Source: Vitellaria paradoxa (Eukaryota > Streptophyta > Magnoliopsida > Ericales > Sapotaceae). From it: a stretch of DNA of 64,000 nt. Below are positions 48,358 through 59,534 of this stretch, piece after piece (within the stretch, counting starts at the first letter, position 1; the number at the start of each line of letters is the position of its first letter). The notes under the pieces are model-generated. The model searched no databases and was not told where the DNA came from. It saw nothing but the letters and a program-made list of their open reading frames with translations. The translations under genes and the position numbers were made by a program. The DNA lies in assembly GCA_019916065.1 (NCBI GenBank), contig CM034238.1:29561246-29625245 (forward strand). Reading direction: 5' to 3'.

Positions 48358-48943
48358 CACACTTTCCAAACAACGCACAAACATCCAAAAACTCAAAAAC
48401 CGGATCTACTACTTTTTCCCAAATTTGGAAATCCTAACCGTACCTCAATTAGCAAATAAATCTTCCACAAAAACAACCATTAATGAATTATTGATCTTTA
48501 CATTTTCCAAATTCGCCTAATCTGAATGAATAATTATCCCTAAATTTTTTCAAATTTTTACAACTTCAAATGAACTTTTACACACCTTTTGACGTAAACA
48601 TCAAACACCCAACAATCCAAAATTCAACTACCTTTTGCATTTTGCAAAATTTAAAGCTCCAAATAGGTGCCCAATGTGCGTTATGATTACCAAATTAGGC
48701 CAAAATCTCCAACTAACTCCAAATTTTTCTAACTTTCTTCACATTAAAATCTCCTATTTTACCCAAACTTTCTCACATTTTCTCCAACTCTTACCAATTG
48801 TTTCACACTTCAAACTTTTACATGCTTTCTACAACTTCTACCAACTTTTTCACACTTTTCAAGCAACACATCAAACATCCAAAAATGAAAAACCTGGCCT
48901 ACTTAATTTTCCCAAATTTGGAACACCTAACAGTACCTTAATT

Positions 48944-49062
48944 AACAAATAAATCTTCCACGAAAACAACCATTAATGAACTATCTATGCTTACATTTTC
49001 CACTAACAAATAAATCTTCCACGAAAACAACCATTAATGAACTATCTATGCTTACATTTTCC
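48944..49062. repeat. 58-bp tandem duplication within a satellite unit
   Basis: TAACAAATAAATCTTCCACG to CTTACATTTTCCAC occurs twice in direct succession with no visible difference, so it is recent. Confidence 0.85.
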
Positions 49063-51499
49063 ACATTTGCCTATTTCGAATGAATAATTTTCTCCAACTT
49101 TTTTCAAATTTTTACAACTTCAATAAATTTTTTCAAGCACCAAACAATCCAAAATTCACCTACTTTTGCTTTATGCCAAAATTTTAAGCTCCAAAGAGGT
49201 GCCCAATGTGCATTATGATTACCAAAGTAGGCCAAAATCTCTCCAACTAACTCCAAAATTTTCTAACCTTCTTCACATTAAAATCTCCAATTTGACCCTA
49301 ACTTTCTCGAATTTCCTCAAACTTTTATCGACAATTTTCAATTTTCTCCAACTCTTGCCAATTGTTTCACACTTCAAACTTTTACATGCTTTCTACAACT
49401 TCCACCAATGTTTTCACACTGTTAAAGCAACAAACCAAACATCCAAAAACTCAAAAACCTGACCGACTTCTTTTTCCCAAATTTAGAAATCCTGACAGCA
49501 CCTTAATTAACAAATAAATCTTCCACAAAAACAACCATTAATGAACTATCGATCCCTACATTTTCCAAAATTGCCTATTTTGAATGACTCATTTTCTCCA
49601 ACTTTTTTCAAATTTTTACAAATTCAATGAGCTTTTTCACACCTTTTGATGTAAACATCAAACACCCAACAATCCAAAATTCCTCAACTTTTTGCTTTTC
49701 ACAAAAATTTAAAGCTTCAAAGAGATGCCCAATGTGCGTTATCATCAGCAAATTAGGCCTAAATCTCTAACTAACTCCAAATTTTTCTAACTTTCTTCAC
49801 ATTAAAATCTCCAATTTTACCCAAACTTTCTCAAATTTTCCCAAATTTTTATCAGCAATTTTCAATTTTCTCCAACTCCTACCAATTGTTTCACACTTCA
49901 AACTTTTACATGCTTTCTACAACTTCTACCAACTTTTTCACACTTTTCAAACAACACATCAAACATCATAAAACTCAAAAACCTAACTGACTTAATTTTC
50001 CCAAATTTGGAACTCCTAATAGTACCTTAATTAACAAATAAATCTTCCACAAAAACAACCATTAATGAACTATTGATGCTTACATTTTTCAAATTTGCCT
50101 ATTTCGAATGAATAATTTTCTCCAACTCTTTTCAAATTTTTACAACTTCAATAAATTTTTTCACACCTTTCAACGTAAACATCAAACACCAAACAATCCA
50201 AAATTCGCCTACTTTTTGCTTTATGCCAAAATATAAAGCTCCAAAGAGGTGCCCAATGTGCGTTATAATTACCAAATTAGGCCAAAATCTCCAACTAACT
50301 CCAAATTTCTCTAACTTTCTCCAAACAATAAAATCTCCAACTTTCTCCAAACTATCTCAAATTTTCTAAAACTTTTATCAAACTTTTTCAATTTTCTCCA
50401 ACTCTAACCAATTTTTTCACACTTCAAACTTTTACATGCTTTCTACAACTTCTACCATTTTTTCATACTTCTCAAATAAACATCAAACATCCAAAAACTC
50501 AAAAACCTGACCTACTTCTTTTTCCCAAATTTGGAACTCCTAACATTACCTTAATTAAGAAATAAATCTTCCACAAAAACAACCATTAATGAACTATCGA
50601 TCCTTACATTTTCCAAATTTGCCTATTTCGAATGAATAATTTTCACTGACTTCTTTCAAATTTTTACAACTTTGATGAACTTTTTCGCACCTTTTGACGT
50701 AAACATCAAACACCAACAATCCAAAATTCGTCTACTTTTTGTTTTTGCAAAAATTTAAAGCTTCAAAGAGATGCCCAATGTGCGTTATCATTACCAAATT
50801 AGGCCAAAATCTCCAACTAACTCCAAATTTTTCTGACTTTCTTCGCATTAAAAACACCAATTTTACCCAAACTTTCTCTAAATTTCCCAAACTTTTATCA
50901 GCAATTTTCAATTTTCTCCAACTCCTACCAATTGTTTCACACTTCAAACTTTTACATGCTTTCTACAACTTCTACCAACTTTTTCACACTTTTCAAACCA
51001 CACATCAAACATCCAAAAACTCAAAAACCTGACCTACTTAATTTTCCCAAATTTGGAACACCTAATAGTACCTTAATTAACAAATAAATCTTCCACGAAA
51101 ACAACCATTAATGAACTATCGATGCTTACATTTTCCACATTTGCCTATTTCGAATGAATAATTTTCTCTCACTTTTTTCAAATTTTTACAACTTCAATAA
51201 ATTTTTTCAAACACCATACAATCCAAAATTCACCTAGTTTTTGCTTTATGCTAAAATTTAAAGCTCCAAAGAGGTGCCCAATGTGCATTATGATTACCAA
51301 ATTAGGCCAAAATCTCTCCAACTAACTCCAAAATTTTCTAACCTTCTTCACATTAAAATCTCCAATTCTACCCAAACTTTCTCAAATTTCCTCAAACTTT
51401 TATCGACAATTTTCAATTTTCTCCAACTCTTGCCAATTGTTTCACACTTCAAGCTTTTACATGCTTTCTACAACTTCCACCAACGTTTTCACACTGTTA

Positions 51500-51506
51500 A
51501 AGCAAC
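51500..51506. other. Duplication joint with microhomology AAGCAAC
   Basis: Left of this point the sequence is satellite (compare GTTAAAGCAACAAACC at 49421); right of it is the Ulp1-type coding sequence (compare GAGAAGCAACTAATGG at 8295). The shared AAGCAAC occurs in both parents (8298-8304 in the MULE). The open frame across the joint at 51437-51829 is a chance fusion. Confidence 0.85.
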
Positions 51507-54005
51507 TAATGGAAAAGGATGAACTTCTCACAAAGTTGTACCTTGTCAATGAAAATCTCAACCTACAAAACACAAACCTGAAGGCAGAAATTGATAATGT
51601 TAATGCTGTTGTTGAATTATTAAGGGCAGAACTTGTCGAATCTAGCGTCCACCAGGTGACGCAGAAACATGCAGCAACTGCCGCATTGAAGGCGGATAAC
51701 AAGGAACAACAAAATCTAGCTGCAAACAATCCACCTTCAATGTACAAAAGGCTTAAAGACAAAAAACACCAAAAGAAAAGAGATCCACAGTTCACATACA
51801 GTGGTAAAAAAAATGCTACAAAAAAATAAAAGACAGACCCCCCAGCAGTTGTCCCGAAAGATATAGAAAAGGAATCTGACGTTATAGACATTGATCTTCT
51901 ACAATTGTCTAAACCTCGATCCGAACCCAAGCAACCTTCAGTGAAGCAGATTATTTCAAGTTTTCGACAAAACACACACATATCAGATATAGAAAAGGAA
52001 CAGATCTTAAAACTCATTGACAATGAGGGGCTAGCATAAGATAATATTTAACTTTTTCTTTTTATATTACTTATCAAGTATAAAAAATTTACTTGCTATT
52101 ATCTGGTACTGTTCTCTCTTTTTTACAATAATTGGTACTGTTATTCCTTTATCTGGTATTGTTAGCATAAATATTTCAAACTCAAATTATTCAACTCATG
52201 TTGTTGTTGTTGTTTTTTTTTTTTTTTTTTTGGCTGATCTTGTTGACATCTCACAGTGCAACTGTTGGGTTGCACCAAATGAACCACTATGAATGATCAC
52301 CATTGAAGACATCTACAACCTCATAGCGAATGAGAGTTTATCAAACATGGTACGTATATATGATTAAATTATATTTCTATAGACTTAATAAAGTATGTTA
52401 ACTATTTCTTAACATCAACAAATTAATCTGTGATTTACTGATCAAAATATTTGCCCAGCTAATTGACTGTCATACACGCTATCTGGAATCAACACAATAG
52501 GAATCAGTCCACAGCACTTTCCCCAAAAGATGCTTGTACTTCAGCAGTTTGTGTTGGGTACAATATGTGACCTCTTTTTGTGTTTAATAGTGATTTTTTG
52601 TATACTATATATATTTGGTACTCTTTTTTACAAGACCATAAATGTTATAAGAAACAGTACTGCATAGATGTGGTACTCTCGGCCATGTGGTACTGTCAGC
52701 ACATGGGATGGATATGTGACTTTTTTTAGTTTTATGGTACTTTTGGCATACTACAATCATTTGGTACTATTTTTGAGAGAGCATGAATCTTAGGGGAAAC
52801 AGTACCACAAGCATGTGGTACTGTCATCCATATGATACTGTCAGCCATGCGATGGATATGTGACTTCTTTTTTAGTTTCATAGTACTGTTGGCATACTAC
52901 AATCATTTGGTACTGTTTTTGAGAGAGCATGAATCTTAGGGGAAACAGTATTGCAAGCATCTGGTACTGTCATCTATATGGTACTGTCAGCCATGTGATG
53001 GATATGTGACTTCTTTTTTAGTTTCATAGTACTGTTGGCATACTACAATCATTCGGTATTGTTTCTGCGAGAGCATGAATCTTAGGGGAAACAATATCGC
53101 AATCATGTGGTACTGTCATCTATATGGTATTGTCAGCCATGCGATGGATATGTGACTTTCTTTTGTCTTTAATGGTGTTGTTCTCTTAATTATTGAACAC
53201 AACTATACAAAAAAAAAAAAAAAAAAAAAAAAAAACTGATAATATGCATTTCTTATTGTTGCAGTCATTTATTATATTTGAGAGACATTATGCAGCTCGA
53301 GAAACTCATATTGATCACAAGCTGCAATTATCTGATACATACAGACTACTTGTATTCCCTTTGAATACAAGTGGAATGAGAATCCCTGTTGATCCTAGCC
53401 ATTGGACCCTTTTGGCATTGGATAGAGACATGTGGACATGGACACATCATAATTCCATGAAACCACGTAGAGCAAATTTCAAAGATATGTATTTTGAGGA
53501 TGCAAGGAAAGTGGTAAGATTCTGTGTGTAAATTTTAACACATAATTTCATTGGTACTCTTTTCTACTATTTACAATAGTATCGGTACTGTTTATTAAAA
53601 CTGATACTGTCTCCACATTTAGATTTCTAATTGTCACATTGTATCAGAAAAAGTATGTGGAATCGAAGCTTAAAAACCAATACCTCATTGATCCAATAAC
53701 AAAAAACATTGAACATACCAGCATGGAATTCAAATACCCAATGGTTTCTGCAACAAATTGCCCGCAACAAGGTTCTACAAGGAAAGCCACATCCTCTTAT
53801 ATTCATGCAAATTGTTGAACACCTTTAACTAAATTCTTACAACCTACAACATCTTGTGTGCAGTGTTGATTGTGGGCCAATGGTGTGCTACGTAATGCAA
53901 TGCTTATCAAATGACGAGCCACTTGAATCGATACTTTTAGAAGAAGTTGTAAAAGCTTACAGAGTAAAGATGCTATCACAATTTCTGTCCATTAGTGATG
54001 TATAA
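51507..54005 (+). pseudogene. Ulp1-type protease, 5' truncated copy 2 with catalytic residues kept
   Basis: Starts inside the coiled coil. Exon 1 reads through the place where copy 1 has TAA (KLYLVNENLN) but stops at TAA 51827-51829 after SGKKNATKK. The frame then continues in the homologous reading to IEKEQILKLIDNEGLA. Catalytic exons: 53265-53513 (SHWTLLALD, HHNSMKPRR), 53648-53780 (CPQQGSTR, catalytic Gln region intact) and 53864-54005 (DCGPMVCYVMQCL, catalytic Cys). The donor of the middle exon is destroyed: copy 1 has ACAACGTAAG, this copy has ACAAGGAAAG. In the HW exon five of the six differences from copy 1 change the residue, which argues against selection on the protein since the duplication. 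Confidence 0.85.
52570..53165. repeat. GGTACTGT repeat array 3, second copy
   Basis: The same four units as at 9370-9985 with scattered changes; several sites have decayed (GATACTGT, GGTATTGT, ACAGTATTGC). A 14-bp difference in T-run length lies near 52723. Confidence 0.85.
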
Positions 54006-54465
54006 ACGTGATTGTAATTAACACAGTATCAGTGCACACTTTGCTTCTTTTTAACAACATACTTGTATATTTAACATTTTTTTGCTATAAATTTAATGGT
54101 ACTGTTTGTGCTAATACAAATAGTCAATGTTCATTGAATGGTATTGTTTGTGCTAACATAAATAGTCATGGTTTTTGCGGATTTGTATGATAATTCTTGG
54201 GATGTTGATTCTTGTGATGTTGATAGTGCTACAAATAGTGTCGATTGATACGCTATTAGAAACAATACCGGTATTAATATTAACAGTACTGGTACTGTTT
54301 GTATGAAGTATTTAATCTCAATACCAACGTTTTGAAAATGCAGTTTACTTGTGAAAACACTTACAACTATTGTCACCAACAAATTTTTATTTCCTTTAAA
54401 CATAAGAATAACAACGGTACTGTCTGCAAATCTAAAATTGATATACTATAAAGAACAGTACCAGT

Positions 54466-56256
54466 TGATTACACTCGAAAAGTGTAATTACAAACGACAC
54501 TTTTGCACACTCATTTACATGTTTTATTACGTTTTCCTCATGATTTATCACTATTTTATCACTTACGTAAGCCATTTTGTCAATTGCAGGGAAAATGGTT
54601 AATTCAACGAAGAAGACAGTGATTTTGACAGCTCCAAGGAGGAAGGAAACAAAGGAGAACAAAGCGTGTCAACAATGGTTCAAGCTTCCCCAAGAGTTGG
54701 CTTAGATGGAGGAGCAAACATTGAAGAAACCTATACACTGTGGTCCGGACCCTCTCTTTGATGGTCCCGACCACAGAAAGTTGAAGCCCAGCCAAAGAAG
54801 AAAAGTTCAAGCCCAGCCAAAGAAGAAAACTATACACTGTGGTCCAGACCCCCTCCTTGATGGTCCCGACCACAGAAAGCTGGAGCTGTTGAAGAGGATT
54901 TCATATACACTGTGGTCCGGACCCCCTATGGGATGGTCCGGACCCCCATGTGCGGGAAAACATTGATCCGTTCTTTACACATTAGGGTTTTTGGGTTTGC
55001 TTATAAATACCCCACTTTGCAGCCGATTAGGAAGGGACAGAATACTTCTTCTTCTGCTTCTTTAGAGTTTTGTTTTAGATTATTTTTCATTATTTTTTGA
55101 GAGTTGGGAGATTGGTTATTGAATGTTCGTGAATGTTTCTACAAGTTTTTGAAGTGTTAAAGACGTTCGTCTCAGCTATTGCAATTCAGGTTTTAATTTT
55201 GAAGTTTGTTTTTACGTAAGTTAATATTTCGTTTCCAATCTACATTCGTGTTTAAACATTGTTTGATTAATTTTATATTCAATAAGATTGTTTTAGTCGC
55301 TTTCTTAAATCTTTAAAGCATTTCGTGTTGAATGTTTACGTTTCAATTAATGCTTTTGTTTCGTTTAAAATCATGCTAGAGTAGAAACCCTAGTTCTCGA
55401 TTCACTGAATCAATGAAGGGTGATTCGTTATAAGTTGAGGGATGAACGTAGATCCTTCGCATGGGTTTTGAAAACCCATGTGAAGCGATCTACAATTTTC
55501 AAATCTGATTTGTTTGTTTAGAAAACTTTTTAACTCGAATGTTTTTATCATAAAATATTTCCAGTTTTATTTTCTATAATGAAACGTGAGTTTAAAACTG
55601 TGTATCGAGAAATTTTGGAATCTATTCACTCCTAAATCAGATTTGAACTCGAATGTTTTTATCATAAAATATTTTCAGTTTTATTTTCCATAATGAAACG
55701 TGAGTTTAAAACTGTGTATCGAGAAATTTTGGAATGTATTGAAAATCTTTCCCAATCTATAGATCCTTTGACGTGAACTATAGATTGTATTTTAAATCAT
55801 CCCTTGGCAAAATAACGAATTACCTGGAATTGTGAAAGTTGAATCAAGAACTCTTTTAAATATTATTGTCTTAAGTTAAATCACTTTTGCTTGAATTGAT
55901 TGCATTGCAAGTTCTAAATTAGAATAGCTTTTAATTTGAAAATATTCAATTCTCTTTACATTTAAGTTCAGTAACTTTAAATTGCTAAGTTATTTCAAAG
56001 TAGTTTGCATTCTAGTTTAAATATCCCTTTAATTAGTTTGTATCTTGTTTAATCCTTCAATTTGCAATTCTCTTAAATCCAATTTAATTCAATTGAAATC
56101 TCAATTCACATTTAAACCTAAAATTCATATTTGAACTTAGAAACTGAAACTTATAGGCTCCTTGTGGATTCGACCTCGTACTCACTGAGATTAAAACTAC
56201 ACCGCACACCCTTGCACTTGGGGGTTAATTAGCACTGCACTATTCATAAGCGGTCA
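54466..56256 (+). mobile_element. Solo LTR in MULE copy 2, 1791 bp, TSD CCAGT
   Basis: Starts TGATTACACTCGAAAAGTGT and ends CATAAGCGGTCA. CCAGT flanks both ends (54461-54465, 56257-56261). The unfilled site is preserved in copy 1 as GTACCAGTATTAATAG near 11266-11281, which proves insertion after duplication. It is the same family as the LTR at 44064. Three GTGGTCCGGACC / GGTCCCGACCAC modules lie at 54728-54950. An imperfect 110-bp direct repeat lies near 55535-55735. Confidence 0.95.
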
Positions 56257-56454
56257 CCAGTATTAATAGAAACAGTACCAGTACTGTTCTATACCGCTGT
56301 CATTCTCAATACCAACATTGAAACGAATATTGCAGAAAAAATAACTATCACAAAAATGGATTGAAACATACTCATTATTAATTCAAAAACAATATCATAA
56401 CAAACAAACAATAACATACTTCTTCACAACATAATTTTGGAAAAAAAAAACACA

Positions 56455-58901
56455 TCAACTCAACGGCTCTTTGCAAGTCTTTTTATTATGAGAGCCCATG
56501 CGACCACAATGACCACAACGAATTCTTCGTACAAGCTCACCAGTTGACCTAATCCTACGCTTCTTTGGCTTTCCAGTTGGTCTCCGTGTTAATGGAGGTA
56601 AATTTGAACAACCATTACAGTCTGCAAACTCTTGAATTATATTTATTGGTATTGGAACGATCACACTTTCGTATGCCAATCTGTAATTATCAACATGAAA
56701 GTACTCATTAACAAACTCACTCAAAGGTCTGTTAATCCTCCCAATAACAGCAAATGCATGAGAGCATGGAAAACCAGAAATTTGCCAACCATAACAGGAA
56801 CATGTACAATTTACCAAATCAACAATTCCTGAAGGATTAGAAAATACTTCATAAATACTATCTAAACACATTTTGACGCTTCATGTTCTACCAGCATCAA
56901 CAAGTGAATTAAACTTCTCTTCCATTCTTGGACATAGCACACCATTCCACTTTGCAGCATCGAGCTTTCTTATGGCAAACCATTCCATTAATTTAACCCT
57001 TATCTTCTTGACCAAATATGCCACTGGCATATTTCTTGCATCAAGAATCCATTAGTTAAAAGATTAAATGGAATTTGAATACATCTTACCATACCTTTGA
57101 CTAGAAGAATATGCATTAGTCCAATTTTGCACAGGCAATCCACTCAAAAAGTTATCAACAATTGCACCTCCTTCCCTCTTCAAAACATCTAACTTCTCCT
57201 TAAATGCTGCAACTGTGGGAGTATAAGCACACTGACAAAACAAGTTCACAATGTATTCACGGGATCCGTTAGATCTATTACCACGACTAAATTTATCTCT
57301 TAAATTGTTCTTCAAATGTTGTAGACAGAAAAAGTGATGACATATAGGAAACTTAATTGGCAAAAATTCCATCAATCCAGGATTTCTATCGGAAATAAAT
57401 GTAAAATCTTCAGAGGGGTTCAATATCTCATGCAAATGACCCAGGAACCAAGACCAATTATCGAAATTCTCTAAATCAACAACAGCAAATGCCAATGAAA
57501 ATAACCCTACAGATGAACATAAAAACAGTATTACATAAAAATAGTACCGAATTAAAACAGTACCATTCTTTATATGGTGTACTTGTGGTCTTTGAATACT
57601 AGATACATTTGGTATTGTGTTTATACGATACTACATCTTACTAGAAATAGTACCACATAATAAAACAGTACCGCATAAAAAATAGTACCGAATTAAAATA
57701 GTAGCATTCTTTGTATGTGGTACTCCTTGCTAAAATTGAACAAAAAAATTATGAACATTAACATACCATTGTTCGCATCCTTGCCAGTAGCTGCTATCAG
57801 AATACCCTTAAAACGTGACTTCAAGAAAGTACCATCAATAAAAATGATAGGCCTGCAATATTTGAATCCACATATACTAGCCCCAAATGATACAAACAAC
57901 CGTCTAAACTGGTTTGTACCGTCATCCACATCCAACACAATATGACTGCCTGGGTTAAGATCCATTGCAGCCTTGATATAATAACTTAAGTGATTAAACG
58001 AATCATCATACTCGCCATAAATCATGTCTTTAGCTTTCTCTAAAGCACTCCAAGCCTTATCATAGCTAATTTCCATGCCATAGTTGTTTTTAAAAAATAT
58101 AATAACATCAACCGGCGACATTGAAGGTTTTAAAGCTACCTGATCAACAATCAACTTACCCAAAAATTTCCTGCTTATCCTCTTAGACCTATCCCTAATA
58201 ATTGTCGGACCACAACTATAAACATTGTTGAATTTCCTTATATAAAATTACCATTAACTTTTGATAACGATGCAACAATTGACCACGAACACCCTTCAGC
58301 GAACTTTTTTGCACAAACAACTTCGACTCTATTTTTGTTATTCCTCTCATACAAAAATTCAAAGCCAACCTCTGTAACGTATTGACAAATTGCATCTCGA
58401 AACTCATTAACACCTCCTACGAATTCCTGTCCCACTCTCAATATTAATGACGACCAATTAGAACACAACAATGGTTTATCCTTACGGCTTGAAATTGAAC
58501 TACGATACACATCAACATCACAAGAATCATCATACGGATCCAGATTGGTACCAACATCACCAATTGGCACACTGTTAGAAACAGTATCAGAATTGCTAGA
58601 AACAGTATCGGTACTGTTTTGGACCGGTACTGTGTTCATACCGCTGTAAAAAATATCAATCGATATATAACACAAACCAATCATGCGAGCCAACATTATC
58701 ATATTTTTAAAATCAACATCGTTTCTCAAAAAACATGAAGGATGTTCATGGATTGAGTAACTAAATAACACATTTCCCACATCCAAACTCGACCAATTCT
58801 CACACACCTTCAACACAAAATCTGAAATAAGATTCACAATTCAAATTGACTATAAAAGTCTCCATACCAAACTTACATAGCAGCATCAAATTCGAAGACA
58901 T
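56455..58901 (-). pseudogene. mudrA: mudrA-type MULE transposase, broken (copy 2)
   Basis: Same two-exon plan as copy 1: exon 1 57767-58901, exon 2 56455-57506. It keeps the first catalytic Asp (FIDGTFLKSRFKG), the second Asp (ISDRNPGL), the SWIM finger (CTCSCYGWQISGFPCSHAF) and a complete C-terminal knuckle (CGHCGRMGSHNKKTC). It shares with copy 1 the two stops around the ESFN motif (near 57053-57072) and the TGA near 56873. Private lesions are a two-base loss near 58828 and a one-base loss near 58243. It lacks the copy 1 stops at 13402 and 12455, and its SWIM-to-knuckle part stays open for 138 codons. Non-functional as it stands. Confidence 0.92.
57507..57766 (-). repeat. mudrA intron with MULE motifs, second copy
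   Basis: 260 bp, clean GTATGT donor and TGTAG acceptor. Several motif sites have lost a base match compared with copy 1 (ATAGTACC, GGTATTGT). Confidence 0.8.
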
Positions 58902-59534
58902 TACTAGCCGGAATCATTCACAGCACAAACTCACCTAAATGCATAATCAAGATCCGTATGTATTCCTTCGAACGACGTTAATCTCACAGCACAAACTCGC
59001 GTAATCTGTATGTGTTCCTTCGTATATACTCCTTAACAGACTTTCTCACTATATGTTTGTTCAAATAAAAAATATACCATATATCTTCACGCGATTTCTA
59101 AAGAATGAAACAAAAACGGAAAATGTGATCCTGGTTACCATAATTTTCGGCAACTTCCTCTCAGTTAATTATAGAAAAAAGGGCATTTAAGTTATATTAT
59201 AAATTATATTTAAAACAAACTCGTGGGACCCACTAGAAATGTGACTTAGATGTAAAACTTTCTACATTAATGTGACTTAAAAGCAATACTTTTTTTTGTA
59301 TGACTAATAGCCTTAAAAGATTACAAAGTAAGACTTAAATACAATTTTCCATAAAATATAGGGTGGGGCCCGAGTTTTTGTGGGCCTGACGGACAAAAGA
59401 CTACCCCACCCCTCACTTTGTTCGATGCTAATTTATAAACACTCATCTGACGCTCAGATGCTGGAGGGGCACTTTGGACTTTGGCTGGCCCAAAGTTTCT
59501 CTTATTTCTCTCTGCTTGGTTGGAGGACAGAGCT

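Larger units (their letters stand above)
37801..51506. repeat. Satellite-like tandem array, unit about 0.5 kb
   Basis: About twenty head-to-tail units, spacing roughly 470-530 bp judged from the marker GAACTATCGATCCTTACATT (near 38085, 38609, 39119, 39589, 40107, 40597, 41083, 41607, 42138, 42633, 43157, 43647, 45678, 46218, 48486, 48978, 49543, 50069, 50590, 51112). Each unit has a complex block with GCTCCAAAGAGGTGCCCAAT and ATTACCAAATTAGGCCAAAA, and a simple block of TTTCACAC-type words. The plus strand is very poor in G. Units differ by substitutions and small indels. Short rearranged units lie at 45600-45840 and 48944-49062. Two solo LTRs interrupt it. The right end is cut at a duplication joint. 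Confidence 0.9.
51507..59351. mobile_element. MULE copy 2, left part missing
   Basis: Lacks everything left of the coiled-coil exon, including arrays 1 and 2 and the left terminus, so it cannot move by itself. The right flank reads TAAAATATA, one base off the TAGAATATA of copy 1. Confidence 0.85.

Noticed and set aside
51437..51829. Open frame spanning the satellite and Ulp1-type sequence
   Set aside because: A chance fusion across the duplication joint; the left 15 or so codons are satellite.
51457..52023. 188-codon minus-strand frame
   Set aside because: Antisense shadow of the coiled-coil exon; a matching shadow exists at 8361-8821 in copy 1.
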